Shown: positions 1 through 14,334 of the stretch, piece after piece
Numbering within the stretch: position 1 is the first letter of the stretch
Layout of the letters: every line of letters starts with the position of its first letter
Origin: Amphimedon queenslandica
Taxonomy: Eukaryota > Porifera > Demospongiae > Haplosclerida > Niphatidae
Length of the DNA stretch: 57,970 nucleotides
Reading direction: 5' to 3'
Assembly (NCBI RefSeq): GCF_000090795.2
Contig: NW_003546243.1
Location: 243,224 to 301,193, forward strand
Translations under genes and position numbers: made by a program
Notes under the pieces: model-generated
Database searches by the model: none
Told to the model about the DNA's origin: nothing
The model's input: the letters and a program-made list of their open reading frames with translations, nothing else

Positions 1-136
1 TACGAAATGAAAATCCTACTCTCGTGACGCAAATTCTACTCTACATTGTACTTTTAATGTTGTTATTTAAAAGTTATGGATCACCTTACAATGTAAAGTA
101 GAATTTGCGTCACGAGAGTAGGATTTTCATTTCGTA
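1..136. mobile_element. Foldback/MITE-like element with ~50-bp terminal inverted repeats
   Basis: Positions 1-50 and 87-136 are reverse complements with a single mismatch (G/A near the inner end). They flank a 36-bp AT-rich spacer. Long, nearly perfect arms around a tiny non-coding core are typical of a non-autonomous foldback DNA transposon. The outer ends read TACGAAATGAAAATCC. The left edge coincides with the window edge, so any target-site duplication cannot be seen, and the element could be longer. A related string (GGAATCCTACT) recurs near 150 and 1146, which may mark further fragments. Confidence 0.75.
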
Positions 137-1179
137 TTTTCGTCGGTCGTTCGGAATCCTACTCAATCTTGTTTTTTTAAATTTTTTATGTTCTTGTTTG
201 TGTTAATTTTTTTTATAATACTTGTATTTTTTCAGTTACAATTGTAATACTTTTTGATTTTACACAAACAATAAGTTTCTTTATTATTGTTGTCATTGTT
301 ATGATTTTACAGCATTTATGAGGGACAGCACTGATTGAATTGAATAGATATGGTGGAGCAATATCTACTAATCTGATGACAAGTGAAATAAATACTATAG
401 TCTTGATGTGAATCATTGTTCAAGAAGCTCTATCTTCCCAGTAATCCTGTAGCTATTCCTGCAGGTTCTTCCTGTTGTCAAGTTCATATTAATATATTAT
501 CACTAGTATTATAAATATTAATTGTTTTGTGTTTTTGAAATAAAATAATTCATTACACACTTGATATATGCAAGATTAATACCTTCTCTTAGCTGGAAAC
601 CTCCACTAAGTATTGCAATTTGATTCCAAGCATAGCTAGCTACGTAAAAGATTACTTGCTGTTCCCAGTTTTGAGATCTATCCATCTGAGCATGCGCGAC
701 CACGCCCAAATTTTTGGAGCACATGCTTCTTTATTTAATTAACAAAATGGCGGCATGAGGTAAGTTGGTGCGATCTAACAGTCACGGTATCACTTTTTCC
801 TTTCTTGGAGAATGATTCTAGGGAACAAGGACCTGCGCATACCCTGTTGGAGTAGAATGGTGTAAGAATTAACCTTCTATCACCAGGCAAGATCGATATA
901 TCGACCGACAACTGGATTGACAGGACTTTCCTGATGATGATGAAGATGAAAAAAGGTGGCTGAACAAAACGGCCGGTTCGCCGATTTTTGGCTTTCCTTT
1001 TAGACTAGGTTTAGAGCCACGCTATTGGTACCAATGGAGTCCTCTGGTCAAGATGAGGTCCTCTAAGAAGTCTGGTAAGCATAGGAGCTCGTTTTCCCGG
1101 TATAGCAAGGCTGCAAAAGTAGTGGCAGCCATTTTGTTTGGGGGTGAATCCTACTTAGTAACGCTACCGCGTTACTAAT

Positions 1180-1182
<3 letters not shown>
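137..1182. other. Non-coding stretch with no gene I can support
   Basis: I found no convincing exon on either strand. A YY1-like string AAAATGGCGGC at 744-754 is followed at once by a stop (ATG GCG GCA TGA) and a good donor (GAGgtaagt), so it could be the 5' end of a plus-strand transcript. A minus-strand open stretch at 518-724 ends in a possible donor but resembles nothing I recognise. The block may lie inside the large downstream intron of the copine gene or beyond it. Confidence 0.4.
1156..1177. repeat. Short perfect inverted repeat (9-bp stem, 4-nt loop)
   Basis: TAGTAACGC, then TACC, then GCGTTACTA. It stands out as GC-containing in an AT-rich surrounding and directly precedes the dispersed repeat that starts at about 1180. 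It could be the terminal hairpin of that repeat or part of an element end; its function is unknown. Confidence 0.45.
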
Positions 1183-3809
<2,627 letters not shown>

Positions 3810-5261
3810 TAAAGTCTGCGACGCCCACGCAGCTCAGAGTGCAGCCTAATTTTAATTTTACCATAGATATTATAGACTACTGACCATGATTTGAATGATA
3901 ATGCTAAAAATAATAATTATTACTAATTCAATAATATCACACAGAGTTCAGGGAGTCTGCACACTTCAAAAGAGTCTTATTTCATCAAGAATGAGGAAAT
4001 TTCCTATAAAAATTAGTTCAAAGGAGGAAAGAAATCTTAATTCACCACTTTATGATGGAGGAAATATTAGAAGCAGACGGCAATTGTGATTTAAAAATTT
4101 ACCCTGTGAGAAGAAGCAGTAGAGTTTTAGACTGAATTCATAATAAAACACCATATGCACTTTGTTGTTGCATGTATTTTACACTAAAATTCTACTAATG
4201 TGTATGTTATACCGTCTATCTGGAAATTTTTACTGTGATTTAAATTTTACTGGATTAGAATTTCGCAAAAAAAAAAAAAAAAAATTAGATTACCCATATA
4301 ATTACATGCCACATTCAATAATACATGACACAGTCTTATTTAGTAAAAATTAAGTCACAGCACAATTTTAAACCGCAAAAATTTCCTACCACACTAATTT
4401 CCTGATCTACGGTATGTGTGAGAAATATCATGATATTGGGACTATTATAGAGCATAGATTGATAAGTGGGTGCATTCTTAGCCACAATTGTTGTCTTATT
4501 TCCTTCATAAGCAGAATAACACTCACACGGTATGTAAATTGACACTGCTCAATTGCCGTCTTATTTCCTTCATAAGCAGGATAACATTCACACAGTATGT
4601 AAATTGACACTACTGTACAGACTATGTGTGAGAAACTTATAATGTGCATGGGGATGGACCTACAGCATTCACGTGAATTACTAAAGCAATAAACAAGCAA
4701 TTTGATGGTGTTTGCATGATTGTCTGTGGTGACTTATCATAAAAACTGTATGCATGTATAAGATATGCAAAGGAGAAATAGTCTGCATGATAATTCTGTG
4801 TGTATGGCCATTCACAGTATCTATGGTGCATGCTGACACCCAAATCAATGCTTGCAATCTCTGCTTTCTGTCAGCATCATGATATCAGCACCTGAGCATC
4901 ATACCTGTCTACATAATGGGCAGTAGCAGTTCTCTTACAAAGGTCTTAGACAGGCTACCATGAATTCAATATTTTTCTATCATTAAAATTTGTCTGAAGA
5001 AGCCTCTTCTACATTTACCATCAGGTAATCAATAACTGTGTGCATGATCATTATGATGACATGCATTATCAGTTGTGTGCATATTGTGTCAATGATATCA
5101 GTTTTAAACAGCCTGTAACTGCTGTATCATCAACTATTAAAATATGTAATTCAATTCAAAAATAAACTTCAAAAAATTAAAAACTTTCACAAAAACTAAT
5201 AATAATGAGTATTATCATTAAACTGTTACAGTACTGAAATAAAGTATTAGGAGCTCAAAAG
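3810..5261. other. Intergenic, AT-rich, no gene seen
   Basis: This lies between the copine 5' end and the stop of the orphan gene at 5262-6197. It contains an A17-type homopolymer at about 4267-4283 and a 65-bp direct duplication (4487-4616). Short open stretches show no domain or coherent exon structure. The promoter of copine should lie near 3810-3900. Confidence 0.5.
4487..4616. repeat. Direct tandem duplication, 65-bp unit x2
   Basis: The unit beginning ATTGTTGTCTTATTTCCTTC at 4487 recurs at 4552 with about six substitutions (e.g. GTTGTC/GCCGTC, AGAATAAC/AGGATAAC, CACACGG/CACACAG). There are two copies only, and no coding sense is apparent. Confidence 0.8.
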
Positions 5262-6197
5262 TTACATTATTATCTCGGGTTCTTCCCTTTGAACTGGAGG
5301 ATCAGGTGGAGCTGGCAAGGAAAACACAACTTCACTGTCAGTGACATCATCAATTCGTGAGGACGTGGATCTTAATGATTCAATAGGAGGATCTGGAAGA
5401 TACATTGGAGGATCAGGCTGATAATTCAGGAACCTGTCCATAAGACAGTACAACTTGCACTCGAACCCTTTATTTTCACGTATTATCTGGATGTTGCATA
5501 GACTGCTGCAAAGTGCTTCAATGGCTGTTATGTTGACATTTATAAGGACAACCCAAGTCAAGTTCCCTAACTTCATGAAGGGAAATTTAAAAGTGTCATC
5601 TTTGAATTCAGCGAGACTTTTGACTTGATCGGAGAGATTATCCATGCACAAGTCAAAGCACTTGAAAGCTGCTATGGTTGTCACTTGGATTTGAACTTCT
5701 TTGATTGCCTCAAGTTTTTTAGCAAAAGAGTAATAATAATCTTTGCCATCACTGTCAGACTCACATCTCTTTCTAATATCACCTGTTATGCTTCTCACCT
5801 TTTCTTCTGGCTGATGGCAGTGATTCTCAAAAATTTTCAAAATTTTTTTGATTTCCTTTAAAACAGATTCAAAGTTTGTCCTAAGACTGCAAGCATCCTT
5901 TTTTATTGTATCTTCATCTGCCTCTTTTCGAAGATTCTTAACAAACTTCTCTGCTTTCTTGAGCAGTTGCTCTAAAGTTTTGATGAGTTTCTTGAATTCA
6001 TCATTGAGCTCTTCTGTCTTATCACCAAATGCAACTAGTGCACCATAATAAGACAAATTGAAGAACACAGAGACATATCGCAAATCATTCATAACATCAT
6101 AGCTGATTCGAAAAAGAAACTCCTTCTGGGTTGTTTCGAGTTTCACTTCTTCAACTTCGATGCGACCAACGATATCACCACCAACACGAACTGCCAT
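5262..6197 (-). CDS. Orphan helical intracellular protein, single exon
   Basis: About 311 codons if started at the ATG at 6197 (MAVRVGGDIVGRIEV); the frame is open further to an upstream ATG at 6266. I do not recognise the family. Residues about 60-170 are strongly charged and Lys/Glu/Leu-rich (for example KKLIKTLEQLLKKAEKFVKN), which predicts helices or a short coiled coil. A cysteine-containing helical second half (FKCFDLCMDN, CSSLCNIQ, CKLYCLMD) follows. The C-terminus is a Pro-rich acidic tail with a repeated PDPP motif (YQPDPPMYLPDPPIES, PAPPDPPVQREEPE). I see no signal peptide and no membrane segment. It is intronless, unlike its neighbours, so it may be lineage-specific or a retrocopy. 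Several predicted helices in a row could indicate a death-fold-like or scaffold role, but nothing in the sequence proves that. Confidence 0.7.
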   Translation of the reverse strand: MAVRVGGDIVGRIEVEEVKLETTQKEFLFRISYDVMNDLRYVSVFFNLSYYGALVAFGDKTEELNDEFKKLIKTLEQLLKKAEKFVKNLRKEADEDTIKKDACSLRTNFESVLKEIKKILKIFENHCHQPEEKVRSITGDIRKRCESDSDGKDYYYSFAKKLEAIKEVQIQVTTIAAFKCFDLCMDNLSDQVKSLAEFKDDTFKFPFMKLGNLTWVVLINVNITAIEALCSSLCNIQIIRENKGFECKLYCLMDRFLNYQPDPPMYLPDPPIESLRSTSSRIDDVTDSEVVFSLPAPPDPPVQREEPEIIM

Positions 6198-6266
6198 TAT
6201 GACCACAGAGCTAGTATATTCTAAAATGAATTCAAAAGAATATTTGATGCTAAAGAGCTCTCTCAA

Positions 6267-6761
6267 CCAGTCCTTTTATACTCACTAGTTTCCTCTTCCT
6301 TCATTCAATATTTGCAAACTATCAGTTGTTATGCATGCCTTAAATAGATATAATTTAAATTATACTAAAATGAAGTTCATACAATTTACTCAGACATTCA
6401 AAATGATCATAAAAATTGATCAGACATTACCAGATAGGTAAATACAGTATTCCTGATCCAACATTAACTACAAAGTTCCTTTTCCTAATATCTTCTAAAG
6501 AGAAATGTGATCATAATTCTGCTTTGGGAGTCTCAGGTTATCAACACTGTGCACTTTAAGAGTAGGAAATACCAATACTGTATACCATATTGAGTACACT
6601 GTATCTATGATTATACATTATTGCAAAAAAACAGTAACAGAAGTAATAATAATAATTATAATATCAATAACAATTAGTAATAATAAACTAATATCGTTCG
6701 TAAATTCTGTGATTTTTATCAATCTCTACGTGTACTGGTATAAGTTTCTTGTCATGATAAA
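6267..6761. other. Intergenic between orphan gene and NCKAP1 3' end
   Basis: AT-rich, with short (TAA)n-type runs at about 6640-6690. It should contain the 5' flank of the orphan gene and the 3' UTR of NCKAP1. Nothing else is recognisable. Confidence 0.4.
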
Positions 6762-9700
6762 CTAAAAAGGAGCCTCTAAGTCAACCTCTTTGTCTTTCTT
6801 CTTGGAGACCTACAGTTGAGGAGTGAAAACACATTGAGAGTATACATGTAACATGCACTTACAGGAGGCTTCCTATAGACAGAATTATAAGCATCTCTTA
6901 AGAGACAGTATGGGAAGCAAGACTCTAACAGATCACGAGTAAGGAATGGAGATTCTTTTACAAACTGGAAAGAAATAGAGAGAGTGTGTGAAAGTAAAGG
7001 AGAGAGAGAATAGGAGAAAGGGAGAGAATCAATTTTATGTTTAAAAAAATACATTTTACCAAGTCCAATAGAACATAAATGGCCTCCCTAGACTTTGGTG
7101 CATCTTTCTCCCTGTCAGCTTCTTTGGCTAGTGTCATAATACGTGATGAAGTAAACTAAAGGAGAAAGACAAGAATATGAATAATAAGGAGGAAAGAGGC
7201 CATGCAAGTGATTACAATGATGAAATCCTTCATTCTGTCCTTCTGTTCTTGGACACCATACAGACCAAACACAGCACCAGCAATAGCATTGACAGCAATA
7301 GCAAGACAGTGAACATTATTACTGTGACCTAAAGGATTGAGAATACATGTACATGTACATTTTGACAATTTGCCCACAATCTCATTTAAAAGAAGAACTG
7401 GATGCTAAATTTATTTAAGGCTAATCTACATGTATTTTAGGCTAATTAAGGCAAATCGAGTGACTGTATTGATGGATTCCTTTCCTAACCTTCATAGCTG
7501 GGAAGGAACTGTGACTCTTCTTTCATTGCTAGTTCTGGCAGATAGACACCAATAAACACAAGGAAAAGGAACCATATCTGCCTATCATCCGGACTTTTAT
7601 CTACAGAGAGAGAGATAGAAAGAGAATGAATAGCAACCAGAAATAATAAAATTATCAATGAATGTGCAGTATTATCTATCTCCTCTTACCACAGTGTGAC
7701 TTGATTACATTTGATAAAAGAGGATCAACATCACATTCAATGCCAGCGGCTATGGCCATTGGATCAGCAGTCTAAATATTTTTAAAAAGTAATCTAAAAT
7801 CATTGTACACAAAAGTCCATACCCTGGTATCCTTGTCCCCGAGGTTTGACTTGAAGTCCAGTATGGACATGAACATGAAAGGTATCCTTCTCTCCAGGAC
7901 AGCTCGCAAAGCTTGGAGGCAGAGTTTCCTGAAGCCCATTAATGTCCCAATTATAGTAACACGCTGCATGAGGTCCTCGCCGTCTAAAAGAGAGTAGGGA
8001 AATGGTAATTTGAACTCCTTCAATTTTTTTCTTGTAAAATCATCACTGAAAAGAGCAATTTACAAGCGTGCAGGCATTACATAAACACATGTACATTATT
8101 GATAATGATTCAGTAGGCACCATACAATGCAATGTATAGGTACTCACTTCTCAGTTTCCTGAATAAGTCGTTGAATATATCAGGTTTATCTCTGTTGGTG
8201 TGGAGTGCTAGTAATGTGTCCTGATTCTGCTCAACCAGTTTCCTTATCTCCTTCACTTGAGCACTGACTTGCTCCATTAGTCTATCCCCCATATACTGTA
8301 TACCATAGGGACCAACTATCTCTGCTAGTGACTGAAGCTCTGCAATAGTCAAAAGAGATGAAGCAACTATAATTGGCTTGTCTTTTTTTAAATACTCATA
8401 ACTTGAAAAATATTTGTTGGAAATAGCTGAAAATTTCTACATAGCATGAGGACATCAATATGTATCAGAAAATGTAATAAAAATTGGGAGTCAATTCGGA
8501 GCCATTTTTTGGAAAAAAACCATGGGCTATAGTACAGGGTATTTTTTAGAAATTGGCTTATTTTTTAAAGTGATCATAACTCAAAAAATTGAAGTTGGAA
8601 TCAGCTCAAACTTTTTACACAGCATAGGACATCAATATGTATCAGAAAATGTAATAAAAATTGGGGGTGATTTTGGAGCCATTTTTTGGAAAAAAAACCA
8701 TGGGCTATAGCCTTGGGTTTTCCTCAAAAAATGGCTCATCTTTCAAAATGCTCATAACTCGAAAAATATTTGACAAAAAATAGCTCAAAATTTCTACATA
8801 GCATGAGGACATCAATATGTATCAGAAAATGTAATAAAAATTTGGGGTGATTTTGGAGCCATTTTTTGGAAAAAAACCATGGGCTATAGCCTTGGGTTCT
8901 TCTCAAAAAATGGCTTATTTTTTAAAGTGATCATAACTCGAAAAATTGAAGTTGGAATCAGCTCAAACTTTCTACACAGCATAAGGACATCAATATGTAT
9001 CAGAAAATGTAATAAAAATTGGGGGTGATTTTGGAGCCATTTTTTGGAAAAAAACCATGGGCTATAGCCTTGGGTTCTTCTCAAAAAATGGCTTATTTTT
9101 TAAAGTGATCATAACTCGAAAAATTGAAGTTGGAATCAGCTCAAACTTTCTACATAGCATGAGGACATTAATATATATCAGAAAATGCAATAAAAATTGG
9201 GGGTGATTTTGGAGCCATTTTTTGGAAAAAACCATGGGCTATAGCCTTGGGTTTTTCTCAAAAAATGGCTTATTTTTCAAAATGCTCATAACTCAAAAAA
9301 TATTTGTCAAAAACAGCTCAAAATTTCTACAAAGCATGAGGACATCAATATGTATCAGAAAATGTAATAAAAATTTGGGGGTGATTTTGGAGCCATTTTT
9401 TGGAAAAAAACCATGGGCTATAATAGCCTTGGGTTTTCCTCAAAAATTAATTGGTTTGCTTTGCACATTAATTTTGCTAAATAAAATGGGTACACCCAAA
9501 ACATACAGTACATTCAGCCTTTAAATGACAGTATTATGACACATTGTATAAACACACACTCACCTTGAACATCAGAATATTCTTCAGCTTTGAATGACAT
9601 CACTCTACGACTGACAAAAGCCATCCTGTTCTTACTGTAGCATATACCACCTTGAGAGACCCTCTTCAATAGGACACTATTATACCTACACATGTATAAT

Positions 9701-11594
9701 ATACAAGAAATTGTATCTCAATTTTAATACAAGATCCCCCCTCTCTCTCACTCTCTCTCTCTCTGTCTCCCTCCCCTATCTCTCTCTTTCTGTCTCTGTC
9801 TCCCTCCCCCCCCTCTCTCTCTCTCCCTCTCTCTCTTCTCCTCACCATGCAGAGTAGGTGCTGGCTATTGTAGCCTCTCCTTTACTGTCCAGTGGTTGTG
9901 TCTCTTGAAGTAGGACTGATGTCAGGACTCTGGTCATGTCAACATTAACTGGACAAATGATCAAAACACAATCAGTACATCAACAATAAACAACAAGAAT
10001 AAACAAACAATATACATGCGTGTATATGCATTATAAACAAAAGACAACAATATAAAAGAGTATGTGTGCATGTACGTGTACGTGTACATGTACGTGTAAA
10101 TATACATGTGCATGTACAGGTAAATGTAGGTGTGATGTACCATAGAGCTCAAGGTTTCTTAGAGTTGAGACGTACGACTGGATCCTAATGAGTACCTCTG
10201 AGGGACGAGCTATATCTTGAGTATCAGGATTGTACTTCATCATTGAAAACACATTCCTACATTGTCAATAATAATAATAATTAATAAAAATAAAATAAAA
10301 TAAAAAAGATGTACATGTATGGTATACATGTAAAGTGTACTTGATAAAAAGTTCTTCTAAATGGGGCAGAAGATATTCTCTTGGTGTGAAGGTGTGGTCC
10401 CAAGCAGATATACTTGGGAAAACTGTTACAGTAAAGCAGAGATCAATAAGGGTCCGTACTGCATGATCAGAACTAGAATAATGAATAATAATATTATAAT
10501 AATAAACAAAATTATTTATTGGTGAGAGTATTATTTGGCGAATTTGCCTGTAGGAAGTTAATGGTGAGTTTTATATTGGCAATTTTGTGCAATGTGCCAT
10601 TGAGCATGCTCAGTTTGAATCAAAATGGCGAATTCTATATTGGCGATTTCTTCATAGAACAGTCAATCCCCAATATTAATTCCTTGCCAATAAAATCCAC
10701 TTTAACTCACTTCGTCATATCTTCCCTCGATCTCCTATAGCTCTCCTCTCCTGGTTTCACTTCCTGTGGTGGGACCTTTGGCCCTCCTTTTGACTTACTC
10801 TTTGGCTTGTGGTGAGCAATATAATGACCAGCACCATACGTCACATGTAACTATAATGTATCAAGAATCGAGATTGAACATACATGTACATATATACATG
10901 AACATGTTTACATGTACATGTACGCATGTATTCTTACCACTTCGTCTCTCTTCATGTGTTCAGCACACAGCTGGCCCATGACTCCCCTCACTTCCTTAGC
11001 AATCTGTTCAAGGAAGCCATTGATTGAATTGACCGCCTTCTCGCCAATTGCTGTGCGCTAGTAACAAAGATACAAAATGAGATTTTAAATACGTGCAATA
11101 AGTAAGGCAGATTCTAAACTATTAAATTTATATGTAAGTAATTAGATTTATAATTACTTCTTCTGGGCAGAACCGAGTGCTGGCGTTAAGGAACTCGGAG
11201 CTGACGAGTGGGAATGCAATGAGGTATCTCAACTGTGAAGGATTCTTTAGGCAACGAGCAAAGTCTGTCTCCAGCTGACGGAAGAAGAAACTAAAAAATA
11301 AAATAATAATTAAGAGATAAATTATTGCAAATACTAATAATCAAAATAATAGCAATAATAATAATAATATTTACTAATACCCACATACCACATGAATGAC
11401 ATGTCGGAGGCATTAATTAGAGTCTCTTCGAAGTTATCAACAAATGAAGTATGGACCGTAACCATGTTCATAGTCCAGGCCAACTGACAGTTGTCTCTCT
11501 CCCATAACCTATAGAGAAAGGAGAGAGAGAGGGAGAGGGAGAGAGAGAGAGAGAGGGAGAGAGAGAGAGAGAGGGAGGGAGGGAGGGAGGGAGG

Positions 11595-11645
<51 letters not shown>

Positions 11646-12025
11646 CATGTAAAAGAATGAGGTGCATGTACATGTATATTCTATAATAATAAATTTGATG
11701 GCAAAAAGGTCAAAAATGGCTCGGAAAAAGCTCCTAATTTTCTTACTTGAGTGGTGCCTTATAAACACTGGTCAGGACTTGGAGCCTAAACCAGTCGAGG
11801 CGGAGACCCTGGAAATCATATTCTGTCTTATCATCCACTAATAATAAAATAATAAAATGTTAATTAAACTATATGTAAGTTGAACAGTACATGTACATAC
11901 TTTCGTGTCCCTGCAGTTTGGAAAGACAGTCCACAAATGAAGTCATTAGGATAGACTCTTCCTCTGGACAGACAGTCATTCTCTGAAAAAAGAAGAGAAA
12001 GGAAGAAGAAGAAGAAAAGGCTATT

Positions 12026-12060
<35 letters not shown>

Positions 12061-14299
12061 GGGGAAGAGATATATGGCCCACCATGACTATTTCTCTCAT
12101 CTGTGCAGCATCAAATCCTCCAAGAAACTTCAAATGATAATTCTGAATGACTTTACGATGCCTCCTCACCAAAGCTGTCAAAATATTATCAAATAAAAGA
12201 TTATTTGAATATAATATACACGCACATGCATCGTGCATATGTACATGTACATGTATTCTTGAGTGTGTGTGTGTTACCTTTAAGTCTAAGAGTCTCAAAC
12301 AATAGTTCTGGTAGGAACGGGTCATTATAATCATCAGGGTTCGGCTTGTATTTTCCTTTAGGAGTTTGGACATTCGAGTGTTTCATCAGCCAAAACACTT
12401 CATCTCTAGCTAACGTCAGTGCCAATAGGACTGTAGACACCTGAAGGAAGGGGAAAATACAATAAGACATGAAAAGAGAGAGAGTGTGCTTCATACATGT
12501 ACATGAACAATCAGGGCTATCAAAGCATGCTAAGAAAGCTACATGGCATGCTTCATGAGCTGACAAGCACTATAGTGTGTATACAGTATGGCATTTAGAA
12601 CAACTTTAGAAAATTCATAAAAAATTTAAACTTGATCGGAATCAGTTCAAAGTTGATACGCAACATAAGTACATGTATATGTATCAGAAAAAATTATAAA
12701 AATGGAGGATTTTCTCCTTGTGATTCTTGTCAAAATATCCTCTACTATTATAATAATAACTACAGGGTCTTTGGTCTAATTTTCGAGCAACTCTACAATC
12801 CACTGACAAGATGCTGAGCACTACATGTATGTCAAAATCCTATGGGAAACCCTGGGTACAGTGTACATGTACATGTACAGCGTAGCAATACAATAGTATT
12901 GTAGATATACATAATATAACATACCTTAGGGCCTAGCAGTCCGGGTTGATCTGATAGAAAGTTATACAGTTCATTGAGTGAGGTACGGAGATAGCGTCTA
13001 CGCTCACGATGCATTGGGCCACTACATTAACAAGTGCATAAAATCACATGACTATCACATGATAATTCCACTTACGCATGCTGCAAAACCAAATTGAGTT
13101 GTTCCGAGACTTCATTTGCTCTTTTCTTATCTCTGCATGAGAGAGAGAGGGGCAGGTTGGATGCAAAATTAAATTTCACTTGGACTTACTCTTTAGTCTT
13201 TAGTTCTTGGAGGAACTTCTCAAAGACGTTGTGAATGAGGAGGTGATCGTCTCTGAACAGGTTCAGTACGTAGCTGTCCTGGAGTGCTAGTTTCCACAGG
13301 TCTGTGGCACCGTCAGCTGTCAACTGGTGAGGACAGACCAGGAAACCAACTGAAATAAATAACACATTATAAAAAATGTCCATTAAATTTTTTAGTCTGT
13401 TCCAAAGTTTTTGAAGAGTTAAATCTTTATTTTTTTAATTAAACTTTATCAATGGATCCATTGCATGTACTGTACATGTATATATGCCTCAATTAGCAGC
13501 AATTGGTAAATAAACCTTACAACTAACACCTTCCTTATAAGGATAGCTGCTATTGCTACGCAATTGAAACACCTACACAATGCATGCACACAGCTAATAA
13601 GTTATGAGGGGGGCCCTCAGGGGGAATGTTTATCTATATGTAGGAACACTTCACATTTAAAATACAGTATCATAACAGTATTACCATTATTGTTTATAAA
13701 GTACATGTGCACTGATATATATTAAGGTTTATTAGTACATGTATGTACATGTACTAAACTTACATAATATCCATTTAGTCATGGATTCTAATGACAGTGT
13801 TTCACATGGGAGCTCTCCACTTAGATTAGGAGCAAGAAATGTGTTAGGATTGCCAGAGAGATTGAGTACTTGCTGCTGTCTCATCTGGTCGGCTGGTAAG
13901 TTACGTCTTACAAAAACCTTATATAAGGAAAGGACAGCCTGTGCAACAATCTACAGAGAAAAGAAAAAAGGAGAATAAAATACAAAATTTTACTCTTTCA
14001 CTCTCTCTCTCCCACTCCTTCTCCCTCTCCCTCCCCCTCTCTCTCAGTACCAATACAGTACATGTACATCTGATACAATAGATTCAATTGGTCTATGAAC
14101 AAAAATGAACACTAAAAAACAAAGTGATACCATACATTTATTATACAGACTATGCAAGAGAAATTACGTCTGTGTGTGTGTGTAACTAAATAAAGAGTTA
14201 TTACATTACCTTTGATATAGGTTGGAATTCCTCAGACATTCTTCTTATTGGGTGCTCAAATTCAACTATCATTTGAGCCAGTCTTGGAAAGCTGGCATC

Positions 14300-14334
<35 letters not shown>

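Noticed and set aside
518..724. Minus-strand exon candidate (68 codons) with donor-like end
   Set aside because: No recognisable domain, no partner exon, and it does not continue the copine vWA domain.
8375..9462. CRISPR-like regular spacing
   Set aside because: Units are whole-length homologous (178 bp) without unique spacers, in an animal intron; it is a satellite.
8884..9524. Possible small proteins in the 178-bp satellite
   Set aside because: Open by chance within repeat units, inside an NCKAP1 intron, not consistent between units.
10070..10120. Runs of ACATGT/TGTACATG as a palindromic regulatory array
   Set aside because: The same string is scattered through many introns on both strands and looks like background simple sequence.
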